A DNA stretch of 64,000 nt from Alphaproteobacteria bacterium (lineage in GTDB: Bacteria; Pseudomonadota; Alphaproteobacteria; Rhodobacterales; Rhodobacteraceae). The first letter of the stretch is position 1, and each line of letters begins with the position of its first letter. The position numbers were made by a program, and so were the translations under genes. The notes beneath the pieces were generated by a model, which was not told where the DNA came from, did not search any database, and was given only the letters and a program-made list of their open reading frames with translations. The DNA is taken from the NCBI GenBank assembly GCA_030425925.1, contig JAUHZO010000004.1, positions 186,001 to 250,000 of the forward strand. The letters run 5' to 3'. Below are positions 1 to 11,305 of this stretch, piece after piece.

Positions 1-812
1 GTTGCGGGTTGCGAGGGCAGGGCAAAGACCCGGGCAGAGGCATAGGCGTCCTCGCGTTCTTGCTCGGAAACCATGCCGGTCAGCGTGACCTTCTCAGTCA
101 GACCCAGCGCGTCGATACGCGCGCGGACCGCCCTGACAAAGGGGCTTTGTTCCTTGCATTCGCCCATGATTGTCAGGTCCGGACGCCGCGCCTCGGGGAT
201 GCGGGCGAGTGCTTCGACAAGCTTGTCGGCCCCTTTGCGGGGCTTCATCGCGGCAACGGAGACAACCTTGTGTGCGCGCAGCTCGAAAGAACGGCTGGGG
301 AGATCGCGAAACGGCACGCCGGGGTTGGCCACATGCAAACGCGGGACTGAGGCGGGCAAGGATTGGCGCAGGCGATCGGCAGTATAGCGGCTGACCGGAA
401 ACAAGGCGCGCGCCTTGCGGGCCGCGTGCCAAAGCACGAGACGTTCGAACGGGTTGGCGGGGTCAACCGCATAGGTGCCGTGCAGGACGGCCCCAACGGG
501 TGCCCTCGTGACCAGACGAAGCGCCATCGCCAAAGCCAGCGTGGTTTCATCGGTGGCAAGTATCCGCAATGCGCCCGGGGCGCACTTGTCGTGCAGCAAA
601 GCCTGCAACGCTTTGGTATCTCGCCTCAGTGCCTTGAGTTTGCCGCGCCCGAAACAGGCGCTGGTCAGATGCACCGGTCCGTGATCCGAGGCGCAATGCG
701 TCACGGTGCCCTCGGTCGAGATTGCCGCAGCAAGGTGATGTGAGACCGCCGCCCAACCTCCTCCGTTGGGGTCTGAGCCCTTGGAGAGAACCAGCCAATG
801 CGGCGTGCTCAC
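1..812 (-). CDS. Glycosyltransferase family 4-like protein, 3' end outside window
   Basis: The reading frame runs off the left edge, leaving about 270 N-terminal residues. It starts with GTG at 812 ([19 protein letters not shown]), overlapping the purK stop by four bases (GTGA). A glycine-rich N-terminal loop (GSDPNGGGWA), a central H-G-T segment, and the later stretch VVSVAAMKPRKGADKLVEAL followed by LTGMVSEQEREDAYASARVF match GT-B retaining glycosyltransferases of the GT4 class. In these the second Rossmann domain binds the nucleotide sugar. The family transfers sugar to glycan, lipid or small-molecule acceptors; the acceptor here cannot be read. No signal peptide or membrane segment is seen, so it is probably cytoplasmic. 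The overlap suggests cotranscription with purE-purK. The C-terminal E-x7-E motif lies outside the window. Confidence 0.8.
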   Translation of the reverse strand, partial: MSTPHWLVLSKGSDPNGGGWAAVSHHLAAAISTEGTVTHCASDHGPVHLTSACFGRGKLKALRRDTKALQALLHDKCAPGALRILATDETTLALAMALRLVTRAPVGAVLHGTYAVDPANPFERLVLWHAARKARALFPVSRYTADRLRQSLPASVPRLHVANPGVPFRDLPSRSFELRAHKVVSVAAMKPRKGADKLVEALARIPEARRPDLTIMGECKEQSPFVRAVRARIDALGLTEKVTLTGMVSEQEREDAYASARVFALPSQPA

Positions 813-1879
813 TTGCTTGTTCCGATTCGGTTCACATGGCCCATCTTGCGACCCGGCTTCACCTCGGCCTTGCCGTACAGGTGCAGCGCCGCCTGCGGGT
901 CGGCCCGCAGCGCGGGCAGGCGGTCCATGTCATCGCCGATGAGGTTCTCCATCACCACGTCGGCATGGCGTGCGCCGTCGCCCAGGGGCCAGCCCGCAAC
1001 CGCGCGGACATGCTGTTCGAACTGGTCGATCAGGCAGCCGTTCTGTGTCCAGTGCCCCGAATTGTGCACCCGCGGCGCGATCTCGTTCACGATCAGACCG
1101 CCGCGCGTCACGAACAGCTCCACCCCCAGCACGCCGACATAGTCGAGCGCGTTCAGGATCCGCCCCGCCAGCAGCACCGCGTCGGTGCGCTGCGCCGCGC
1201 TCAGCGTGGCGGGTACGGTGGTGCGGCGCAGGATGCCGTCTTGATGGAGGTTCTCCCCGGGATCATAGGCGGCCACCGCCCCGTCAAGCCCGCGCGCGGC
1301 GATCACCGACACCTCGCGCTCGAACGCGACAAAGCCTTCGAGGATCGCGGGCGCCCTCTGCATGGTTTCCAGCGCACTGTCCGCGTCCCCGGGTTCCGTC
1401 AGCCGCGCCTGCCCCTTGCCGTCATAGCCCAGGCGGCGAGTTTTCAGGATCGCGGGGGTGCCGATCTGCGCCAGCGCGTCGCGCAGGCCGGCGGCGTCAT
1501 CGACCGGGGCAAACGGTGCGGTGTGCAGGCCAAGACCGGTGAGAAAGCGCTTTTCCGTCAGCCTGTCCTGGCTGATCCGCAGCGCCTCGCGCCCGGGGCG
1601 GATCGGGCGGACCGCCTCGATCACGTCAAGCGCCGCGGTGGGGATGTTCTCGAATTCATAGGTGACCACGTCCACCGTTTCGGCAAAGCGGCGCAGCGCA
1701 GCCGTGTCGTCATACCCTGCCTGCAGGTGGACATGGGCGACCTGCGCCGCCGGGCAATCACCCGCGGGGTCGAAGATGCAGGTCCTGAAGCCCAGCCGCG
1801 ATGCGGCGACCGAGAGCATCCGCCCCAGCTGCCCGCCACCCAGGATGCCGATGGTGGCCCCGGGGGCCAGCGCGGTCAT
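809..1879 (-). CDS. purK: 5-(carboxyamino)imidazole ribonucleotide synthase (PurK)
   Basis: PurK uses ATP and bicarbonate to turn AIR into N5-CAIR in de novo purine synthesis. The 356-residue product begins [20 protein letters not shown], the hallmark N-terminal nucleotide-binding loop of PurK. It continues with an ATP-grasp domain: [11 protein letters not shown] around residues 145-155, [10 protein letters not shown], and the metal-binding [15 protein letters not shown] near residue 265. The start is ATG 1879, which overlaps the purE stop as ATGA, so the longer in-frame extension upstream is rejected. The glycosyltransferase start overlaps its stop. Length and motifs are normal. Confidence 0.97.
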   Translation of the reverse strand: MTALAPGATIGILGGGQLGRMLSVAASRLGFRTCIFDPAGDCPAAQVAHVHLQAGYDDTAALRRFAETVDVVTYEFENIPTAALDVIEAVRPIRPGREALRISQDRLTEKRFLTGLGLHTAPFAPVDDAAGLRDALAQIGTPAILKTRRLGYDGKGQARLTEPGDADSALETMQRAPAILEGFVAFEREVSVIAARGLDGAVAAYDPGENLHQDGILRRTTVPATLSAAQRTDAVLLAGRILNALDYVGVLGVELFVTRGGLIVNEIAPRVHNSGHWTQNGCLIDQFEQHVRAVAGWPLGDGARHADVVMENLIGDDMDRLPALRADPQAALHLYGKAEVKPGRKMGHVNRIGTSK

Positions 1880-2373
1880 GCCTCTTCCCCGCGCTGCGGT
1901 TCTTCGGGAATCGAGGCGCTCAGCGCGGCGCGCCATGCGGCCAGACGTTCGGCAAGGCCCCTGTCCTGCAGGGCAAGGATCTGTGCGGCCATCAGGCCCG
2001 CGTTCTTGGCCCCCGCGGCCCCGATTGCCATGGTGGCCACCGGGTAGCCGCGCGGCATCTGCAGGATGGAATAGAGGCTGTCGACACCGCTCAGCGCCCT
2101 GGTCTGCACCGGCACGCCGATCACCGGCACCAGCGTCTTGGACGCCATCATGCCGGGCAGATGCGCCGCCCCGCCTGCGCCCGCGATGATCACATGCAGG
2201 CCGCGTGCCGCGGCCGTTTGCCCGTAGTCCCACAGCCGGTCCGGCGTGCGATGGGCCGACACGATGCGCGCCTCGTAAGGTACGCCGAGTTCGTCCAGCA
2301 CGTCGGCCGCTTCGTGCATGGTGGGCCAGTCCGACTGGCTGCCCATGATGATGCCTGTCCTGATCTCTGCCAT
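1876..2373 (-). CDS. purE: N5-CAIR mutase, class I (PurE)
   Basis: PurE rearranges the N5-CAIR made by PurK into CAIR. The 165-residue product opens with [14 protein letters not shown], the phosphate-binding GSxSD loop. It contains the AHRTPDR segment near residue 43 and [12 protein letters not shown] near residue 65, which line the class I active site, and ends in a variable charged tail. Class I PurE is an octameric cytoplasmic enzyme. It is the first gene of a purE-purK pair with a 4-bp overlap, consistent with coupled translation. No upstream purine riboswitch or PurR box was recognised. Confidence 0.97.
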   Translation of the reverse strand: MAEIRTGIIMGSQSDWPTMHEAADVLDELGVPYEARIVSAHRTPDRLWDYGQTAAARGLHVIIAGAGGAAHLPGMMASKTLVPVIGVPVQTRALSGVDSLYSILQMPRGYPVATMAIGAAGAKNAGLMAAQILALQDRGLAERLAAWRAALSASIPEEPQRGEEA

Positions 2374-2436
2374 GCGCCGCTCCGGTCCGGGAAATCCCGT
2401 TATACCCCAGCCCGCAGCGGGGGCAATCCGTCCGTG

Positions 2437-2661
2437 TCAGGCGATGATGTCGGGCAGCAGCCGGTCTTCGATCAGGGCGATCCGGTCCTTCAGCACCAGT
2501 TTCTTCTTCTTCAGGCGCTGCAGGGTGATCTGGTCCGCGGTGCCCGTGGCCTGCAGCGCGCGGATCGATTCGTCCAGATCGCGGTGCTCGCGTCGGAACA
2601 CTTCGAGTTCCACGCGCAGCACGTCATCGGTTTTCATCGAGATGTCGGTCGGTGCGTTCAT
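2437..2661 (-). CDS. YdcH/DUF465 family small protein
   Basis: A 74-residue protein with an alpha-helical, heptad-like pattern (VLRVELEVFRREHRDLDESI) and a basic run LKKKKLVLKDRI, which is the conserved core of the YdcH (DUF465) family. Members are small cytoplasmic coiled-coil proteins of unknown function. It stands alone on the minus strand between purE and the divergent hsp20 gene. The start ATG is at 2661. Family assignment is confident; function is unknown. Confidence 0.85.
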   Translation of the reverse strand: MNAPTDISMKTDDVLRVELEVFRREHRDLDESIRALQATGTADQITLQRLKKKKLVLKDRIALIEDRLLPDIIA

Positions 2662-2697
2662 CGATAACCCCTCGAAATCCGGTCGGAGCTACAAGAT

Positions 2698-2753
2698 AGC
2701 GAAACTTTCGCGTTTCGCAAAGGGCTTGCGCGGGCAGGCTGCGGTTCCCATAT
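2698..2753 (+). promoter_or_regulatory. Candidate RpoH (sigma-32-like) promoter for hsp20
   Basis: CTTG at 2725-2728 and CCCATAT at 2747-2753 resemble the alphaproteobacterial RpoH promoter (CTTG, about 18 nt, then a C-rich -10). It lies 64 bp before the hsp20 start. Just upstream is an inverted repeat (GCGAAAC ... GTTTCGC, 2698-2718) in the divergent ydcH-hsp20 spacer. Inference from motif and gene identity. Confidence 0.4.
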
Positions 2754-2817
2754 TCAATCGGCACGGTCGCCGATTGGGGCCGCGCGCTGACGGTCGCTTG
2801 ATCATGAGGACGTGTCG

Positions 2818-3228
2818 ATGACGAAACTGACCCTGGGGTCCTATCCCCACATGCTTGGCTTTGAAGAGCTGGAGCGCCTGCTGGAACGCACCGCCAAGTC
2901 GAGCGAAGGCTATCCCCCTTTCAATATCGAACAGACCTCGGACTATGCCTACCGGATCACGCTGGCCGTGGCCGGGTTCTGCGAGGGTGACCTGGCGATC
3001 ACGGTGGAGGACCGCCAGCTGGTGATCCGCGGCCGGCAGCGCGACGATGGGGCGGACCGTGTCTATCTCCATCGCGGGATTGCCGCGCGCCAGTTCCAGC
3101 GCAGCTTCGTGCTGGCCGATGGTGTCGAAGTGGGGGAGGCCGTGCTGGAAAACGGTCTGCTGCATGTCGATCTGACGCTCAGCCGCCCCGAGGCGGTGGT
3201 GCAGACGATCCAGATCAGGAAAGGGTAA
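2818..3228 (+). CDS. Small heat shock protein, Hsp20/alpha-crystallin family
   Basis: An ATP-independent holdase chaperone that binds unfolding proteins. The 136-residue product has a short N-terminal arm (SYPHMLGFEELERLLERT, IbpA-like). An alpha-crystallin domain follows from about residue 32 (YPPFNIEQTSDYAYRITLAVAG), with the typical strand LAITVEDRQLVIRGR and the FVLADGVEVGEAVLENGLLHV motif. ATG 2818 is preferred over GTG 2812 because the GAGGA ribosome site (2805-2809) is eight bases upstream. A heat-shock-like promoter is visible upstream. The DUF1150 gene follows five bases after the stop, a pairing common in Rhodobacteraceae. Confidence 0.95.
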   Translation: MTKLTLGSYPHMLGFEELERLLERTAKSSEGYPPFNIEQTSDYAYRITLAVAGFCEGDLAITVEDRQLVIRGRQRDDGADRVYLHRGIAARQFQRSFVLADGVEVGEAVLENGLLHVDLTLSRPEAVVQTIQIRKG

Positions 3229-3233
3229 GTGAG

Positions 3234-3461
3234 ATGAACACGAAATTCGACTTTGGCAAGCTCGATGACGGCCGGATCGTCTATGTGCGTCCCGTTGCGA
3301 CGGCGGACCTGCCCGAAGAGCTGCGCAACCAGGTGGGCGGGCTGGAAACGCTTTATGCCGTGCACCGCACGGATGGCGAGCGCCTGGCGCTGGTCAAGGA
3401 CCGCAAGCTGGCCTTCGTGCTGGCCCGTCAGAACGATCTGGCCCCCGTGGCGGTGCACTGA
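3234..3461 (+). CDS. DUF1150 family protein
   Basis: A 75-residue protein, MNTKFDFGKLDDGRIVYVRP..., with the DUF1150 core (VRPVATADLPEELRNQVGG, LYAVHRTDGERLALV, FVLARQNDLAPVAVH). Function is unknown. The family is mainly alphaproteobacterial and recurs directly downstream of hsp20, as here with a 5-bp gap, suggesting co-expression under stress. Confidence 0.9.
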   Translation: MNTKFDFGKLDDGRIVYVRPVATADLPEELRNQVGGLETLYAVHRTDGERLALVKDRKLAFVLARQNDLAPVAVH

Positions 3462-3756
3462 GCGGGGCTTGCGGGTAGCGATGGGCGCGGCCCGCGGGCC
3501 TCGTTTGGACAAGGTCTTCGGGTCGGGAGGCTGTCCGGAGAGGGGTGTTTTGGGCGGGTTTGGACCAGTCGGAAGCAGTGGCCGCTTGGAGCCCAAAGTG
3601 ACTGATACCGCACGGCGCACGAATGGCTGAGGTGCGCGGACCTCGGCCCTCGCGGCGGTCGCCGCAGTTGTCGGCGACACGCAGAGCGCGCCGCAGCGAT
3701 GTTTTGAGGCGCGTGAAGGTGGCACGGTCCCGCTTTGCGAGGGGACGTTGCCTTGG
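3462..3756. other. Intergenic stretch with no recognised gene
   Basis: Between DUF1150 and the convergent acetyltransferase gene. No reading frame here has a convincing protein family or ribosome-binding site, and no clear terminator with a T-run was seen. It could be decayed sequence. Confidence 0.4.
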
Positions 3757-4368
3757 CTAAAGCGGTTTCGTCAGCAGGATCCAGTTTTTGCCTGGGCCGT
3801 CCCAACCACCTTTGAGGATGGGGCGGCGGGCGCTCTCGGTGTAGCCATAAGCGGCGTAGAGCGCGCGCGCGGGAACGTGTGCGTCGGAGACGACCAAACA
3901 GATCAGATCGTGGCCGCCGGCGCGGGCGATGGCCTCGGCTGCGTCGAGCAATCGGCGGGCGTGGCCTTGGCGGCGGGCGCTTTCGAGAGTGGCGAGGTCG
4001 TTTAGGTACCAGCTTCCGAGGACGAGATTTTGAAGCTCAAGAACGGGGCGGTAGATGCCGGCCCCAGCGAGGTCACTGGGCTCAGGCCCGATTGGGTTCC
4101 CCAAGAGTACCGCCTCGGCGCCCTCGCCTCGATCCACGACGACCATGATCTGTCCGTCTTCCAAGCGGCCGATCTGGCGCAGGCGGCCGATGTCCCACGG
4201 ATCGCCCTCGGCGCCAGCCTTCTCCTGCCAGTGGTGCAGGAGGAGGCCGCCCGACGCTGCGTTGTTGAGCCGCGCGACGACCGCCGCATCCTCGCGCCGG
4301 AAGGGGCGCAGCGGTGGCGCGAGCGGGATCGGGCAAGCGGCTTCCGTGACCATGGGCATGCTGGGCAT
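3757..4368 (-). CDS. GNAT family N-acetyltransferase
   Basis: A 203-residue product. It starts with PLRPFRREDAAVVARLNN, a common opening of GNAT domains. The core has YLNDLATLESARRQGHARRLL near residue 120, containing the acetyl-CoA-binding Q/RxxGxA-like loop, then DLICLVVSDAHVPARALYAAYGYTES, the beta5-alpha4 signature where A-x-x-L-Y-x-x-x-G-Y closes the fold. It should transfer an acetyl group from acetyl-CoA to an amine; the substrate cannot be predicted. It is monocistronic on the minus strand. Confidence 0.85.
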   Translation of the reverse strand: MPSMPMVTEAACPIPLAPPLRPFRREDAAVVARLNNAASGGLLLHHWQEKAGAEGDPWDIGRLRQIGRLEDGQIMVVVDRGEGAEAVLLGNPIGPEPSDLAGAGIYRPVLELQNLVLGSWYLNDLATLESARRQGHARRLLDAAEAIARAGGHDLICLVVSDAHVPARALYAAYGYTESARRPILKGGWDGPGKNWILLTKPL

Positions 4369-4669
4369 GGGTGCTCTTCCCTCAGGTTTGTTCAGCAGAC
4401 CTTAACAGCATATCCGCTCCGCCCTACGATTCGCCTCTTCAATAAACTGACAGGTCCTGCGGGTCAGGCCTTCCACGCACGTGCCGGCGGCGGCTGTCGT
4501 GAAGGCAGGCATATTTCTGTGGACCACCGCACCATGTGCGAACTACCGCGCCATACAACTTGCTGCCGGTCGTCGCATGAACCCGAGTGGCAGCTTTGTC
4601 CGCATAGCCGACGTCTCGGCAGCGGCCTTTTGCAGTCCCAAACATCACTTTCCGCTGACAATGCCCGCG
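4369..4669. other. Gene-poor stretch, possibly decayed or repeated sequence
   Basis: About 300 bp between the acetyltransferase and the sat-cysC terminator. Overlapping frames on the minus strand stay open (4439-4720 and 4464-4661) but lack a ribosome site or a recognisable family. Composition looks less GC-rich than the flanks. It may be the remains of a gene or a dispersed sequence; it is not annotated as coding. Confidence 0.35.
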
Positions 4670-4704
4670 CAACAACAAAAGGGCCGGGCGCATGCGCCCG
4701 GCCC
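4670..4704 (-). terminator. Intrinsic terminator of sat-cysC
   Basis: On the minus strand a perfect 10-bp stem GGGCCGGGCG / CGCCCGGCCC with a CATG loop (4681-4704) is followed by TTTTGTTGTTG. It lies 20 bp after the sat-cysC stop codon. Confidence 0.9.
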
Positions 4705-4724
4705 TTTCCGTTCCTGCCAACAGG

Positions 4725-6803
<2,079 letters not shown>

Positions 6804-6969
6804 CGCAGGCGACTCAAGGTTTGTTCAGCGCTGAACGCATCTCACGGATCGATTCGTGAAGAAAGCCCCAATGTGTCGCAGGGCCATTGCGTTGCCGAAT
6901 TGCCGCGTTGCAGCGGGTGCATGGATCGGATCGGGCCCTGTCCGCCGCGCGGGGCCGCGCGCCTGTCCG

Positions 6970-7331
6970 TCAGTCGTTGCGGGCCGCGAAAAGCGCCAGC
7001 AGACCGGTTGGCAGCAACAGGATCCATTGCGGCAGCGCAATCAGCGCAGGCAGACCGCCCATCACGATCGCAGTGACCAGGAAGATGGCCCCAAACGCGA
7101 TCCACAGCCGCGCGAAGCTCTGCGCCGCAGTGCTGCGTGTGGCAAACACCCACACCGAAAACGCCAGGAAAACGCTGATGAAATGCCAGCACGCCGCAAG
7201 CGTGCCCCGGATGGCAAGGGCCGTTCCATCGCCAGTGCCGGTTGCAGCGTGTCGAAGGTTCCGATCGGGGCGTGGAGCGCGGCCGTCAATCCCGCAAGGG
7301 CAGGCGCGGCAAGGCGGAGCAGGCGGGGCAT
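6970..7331 (-). pseudogene. Small multi-pass membrane protein gene with apparent frameshift
   Basis: A GAGG ribosome site precedes ATG 7331, which opens MPRLLRLAAPALAGLTAALH...TFDTLQPALA, a typical first membrane helix. The homologous-looking continuation lies in another frame: ALAIRGTLAACWHFISVFLA, then three further hydrophobic helices ending LLLPTGLLALFAARND at stop 6970. The switch falls near 7215-7235. One base appears to be missing there, or two gained. Joined, the parts give a protein of about 120 residues with four membrane segments, resembling a family of small inner-membrane proteins with a conserved C-W-H in helix two. Either a real inactivating frameshift or a sequencing error is possible. 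Confidence 0.55.
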
Positions 7332-7498
7332 GGTGATCCCTCGTGGCGGTGGCTGGCCGCAACGTGCCGGGACGTGCAGCGACCGGGCAACCGCGCCAAA
7401 AGTCGCGGTGGCTCTGGCCCGCCGCGGGAGTCAACTGCGCGGCAAGATGCAGCGGGCGCCTGTGGTCAAAGCCCGCGGTGCTTTGGGCTTTCGTCGGA

Positions 7499-9173
<1,675 letters not shown>

Positions 9174-9179
9174 CCGGGG

Positions 9180-9971
9180 TCAGGTGGCGACAAGGCTGTC
9201 GATCACCTCGCGCGTGGTGCGCGTCAGCGAGATATGGCCGAAATCCTCCAGCTGGTCGATATTGGGGAACATCGACAGGAACAGCGCCCGCATGTTCTGT
9301 CCCAGTGACTGGCCGATGGATTTGCCGGGGTGGTACGTCTCGACCTCCAGCCCGCCGATGCGAAGCGTGGTGTGGGTGCGCACCATCAGGTGATACAGCT
9401 GCACCGTGCCGCCGGGTGTGACCTGCAGGAAGCGGTCGCCATCGGCGTAGTCCGCCACCGGGGCCAGCACGCGGGACTGGCCGATCAGCGTTTCCAGCCG
9501 CCGATGCGTGACGATCATCCGCGCCGCCGGTCCCACCAGCAGGTCCAGCCCCGGCTCGCCCGCGCCAAAGGCATCGGCGGTGACGCGCGTCAGGTGGGTC
9601 AGCGAGGTGCTGTCATCGGTGCGCCCCGGAACATAGGTGGTGGAGCCGATCCACATCACCGGTTCCGAGCCTTGGGCTGTTTCGATGTAGTCTCCGGGCA
9701 TCAGGTCTTCGATCGCCACCGGCCCGCGCACGGTGGTGATCAGGGTGCCGCGGGCAAAGGCCGCGGCGGTTTCCTCGAACAGCGGGGTTGCCGGGGCAAC
9801 GAACTGCCGGAACGAGACGGTGAGATCGGGCAGCAGTGCGGCGGCCTCGTATTTGCGCATGAGAGAGAGATTGCGCCGAGGCCGCCCATCCTGCTGCGGA
9901 GCCGCATCCCGAAGGACGCTGAGAGAGAGAGCGGTCGAGTCACTCGTGATGTCGTGCCGGAGGCTGGTCAT
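9180..9971 (-). CDS. Hint-domain protein
   Basis: 263 residues from ATG 9971, which has AGGGTGA just upstream; an alternative TTG at 10019 would add 16 residues. The centre contains FARGTLITTVRGPVAIEDLM then PGDYIETAQGSEPVMWIG. This is the start of a Hint (hedgehog/intein) domain, although the usual first catalytic Cys of inteins is not in the expected place (A-R-G-T). A later VTHRRLETLIG and LYHLMVRTHTTLRIGGLEVE carry the block B/F-like histidines. Rhodobacteraceae have many such proteins, often linked to secreted repeat proteins. Its exact role is unknown. It converges on the Lrp gene with a 6-bp gap. Confidence 0.8.
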   Translation of the reverse strand: MTSLRHDITSDSTALSLSVLRDAAPQQDGRPRRNLSLMRKYEAAALLPDLTVSFRQFVAPATPLFEETAAAFARGTLITTVRGPVAIEDLMPGDYIETAQGSEPVMWIGSTTYVPGRTDDSTSLTHLTRVTADAFGAGEPGLDLLVGPAARMIVTHRRLETLIGQSRVLAPVADYADGDRFLQVTPGGTVQLYHLMVRTHTTLRIGGLEVETYHPGKSIGQSLGQNMRALFLSMFPNIDQLEDFGHISLTRTTREVIDSLVAT

Positions 9972-10083
9972 GTGATTCACCCTGAGGTTGGTCACATCCG
10001 TGTTGGCCCCCACCAACAACGACAGAAGGACTGTTTACTTGCGGTTCATGTCCATGATTAAGCCGCAATCCCTCGGGGCCGTC

Positions 10084-10134
10084 AAAAAAAATGCGCATTT
10101 GACAACGGGGCGGACCATAATCCGCCCCGTTGTC
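10084..10134 (-). terminator. Intrinsic terminator of the 51-residue gene
   Basis: A perfect 14-bp stem (10101-10114 with 10121-10134, six-base loop) is followed on the minus strand by AAATGCGCATTTTTTTTGAC. It lies 68 bp after the stop of the small gene at 10203. Confidence 0.85.
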
Positions 10135-10202
10135 GGGAAACTGTTCTGTCGTGGTGAACGCAGCTGCCCCATTCTGTCCGGGGCATTGTGCGAATCGGCG
10201 GC

Positions 10203-10358
10203 TCAGGCGCGTTTCAGCGCCGTCGGGGCCGGGGGGCAGGCGGCGTTGCGCCGCGCGGTGAAGGCGGCCCGGCGCGCGCCGCGGGCCCAGGGCATCTGGA
10301 CCTCGGTGTCCTTGGACGCGGCGACGATGGATTTGACGAAACGCGATTGCGGCTTCAT
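10203..10358 (-). CDS. Conserved 51-residue basic protein, function unknown
   Basis: The product MKPQSRFVKSIVAASKDTEV QMPWARGARRAAFTARRNA... is strongly basic and ends in KRA. The start is ATG 10358, with GGAGC eight bases upstream; a longer frame to 10433 lacks a ribosome site. The middle segment MPWARGARRAAFTARR resembles a small protein conserved in Rhodobacteraceae. A dedicated strong terminator shows it is its own transcription unit. Its charge would suit nucleic-acid or ribosome binding, but that is only inference. Confidence 0.75.
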   Translation of the reverse strand: MKPQSRFVKSIVAASKDTEVQMPWARGARRAAFTARRNAACPPAPTALKRA

Positions 10359-10549
10359 GGCTCTGCTCCGGTGACCTGCTGTTTGTCTTGCTTTGAACAG
10401 AGTGTTTCCGAATTGGGGCAGACTTTTGACCAAGACGCGACAATCCTGCGATTGACCCCGGATTGTCTGTCAGGCCCGCCGCGCAGTCGCCGCGTCCGGG
10501 GCCGGCCACTTGTGCCGCATCTTCCGTCTGCGGGTGCAGGACCCTGACG

Positions 10550-11305
10550 TCAGATCCGGATGACCGAAATCAGCCGCCCGTAATCGGCTTCTTTCAGATG
10601 CGTGGCACGGCGGTAGGAATAGAACCGTTCGGGATCGGAATAGGTGCAATGGCGGGTCCATTCCGCGGCGATCCCGGCCCGGCGCATCCGGTGCAGGCCG
10701 TAGGCGGGCAGGTCGAAATGCAGGCGGTCGCCATCGCCCCCGGCAAAGAAGCGCGCGTTTTCGGGGTCGTCCTGCATGAAGTCGTCGAAGAATTCCGGCC
10801 CGACCTCGTAGGCGCGCTGACTGATCGACGGGCCTATGACTGCGCGGATGCCGTCGCGGCGGGCCCCCAGCGATTCCATCGCGTCCACAGTGGCCTCCAG
10901 CACGCCGTCCCGCGCGCCGCGCCATCCGGCATGGGCGGCGCCGATCACCCCGGCATCGGGATCGGAGAACAGCACCGGCTGGCAATCCGCCGTGAGCACC
11001 GCCAGCGCCAGGCCGGGGCGGTTGGTGACCAGCGCATCGGCTTTGGGACGCGGCCGCGGCAGCGGTGCGGTGACGGTGACCACATCGGAGGAATGCGTCT
11101 GGTGCAGCGTCATCAGGGCGGGCAGTTCCACCCCCATGGCATCGGCCACGCGTGCGCGGTTGATCGCCACGATCTCGGCCTGATCCGACGAGCCCTGACC
11201 GCAGTTGAGCCCTTCGAACACGCCGGAAGAGGCCCCGCCGCGCCGGGTGAAGAAACCGTGCCGGTGCGGTGCCAGGCTGTCGGCGGTGATGATTTCGAGC
11301 GTCAT
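10550..11305 (-). CDS. pgeF: Peptidoglycan editing factor / multicopper polyphenol-oxidase-like protein (PgeF, YfiH)
   Basis: 251 residues from ATG 11305, overlapping the midA stop (ATGA). The sequence HGFFTRRGGASSGVFEGLNC is the YfiH N-terminal signature. TLHQTHSSDVV, LAVLTADCQPVLFSD and GVIGAAHAGWRGARDGVLEA supply the conserved His, Cys and His of the metal/active site. Members hydrolyse or phosphorylase-cleave purine nucleosides and remove mis-incorporated amino acids from peptidoglycan precursors. Last gene of lgt-midA-pgeF. Confidence 0.93.
   Translation of the reverse strand: MTLEIITADSLAPHRHGFFTRRGGASSGVFEGLNCGQGSSDQAEIVAINRARVADAMGVELPALMTLHQTHSSDVVTVTAPLPRPRPKADALVTNRPGLALAVLTADCQPVLFSDPDAGVIGAAHAGWRGARDGVLEATVDAMESLGARRDGIRAVIGPSISQRAYEVGPEFFDDFMQDDPENARFFAGGDGDRLHFDLPAYGLHRMRRAGIAAEWTRHCTYSDPERFYSYRRATHLKEADYGRLISVIRI

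Noticed and set aside
722-2047. Long plus-strand open frame of 441 codons
   Set aside because: It mirrors purK and purE on the other strand; its translation is rich in His, Arg and Gln with no domain, a typical GC-rich shadow.
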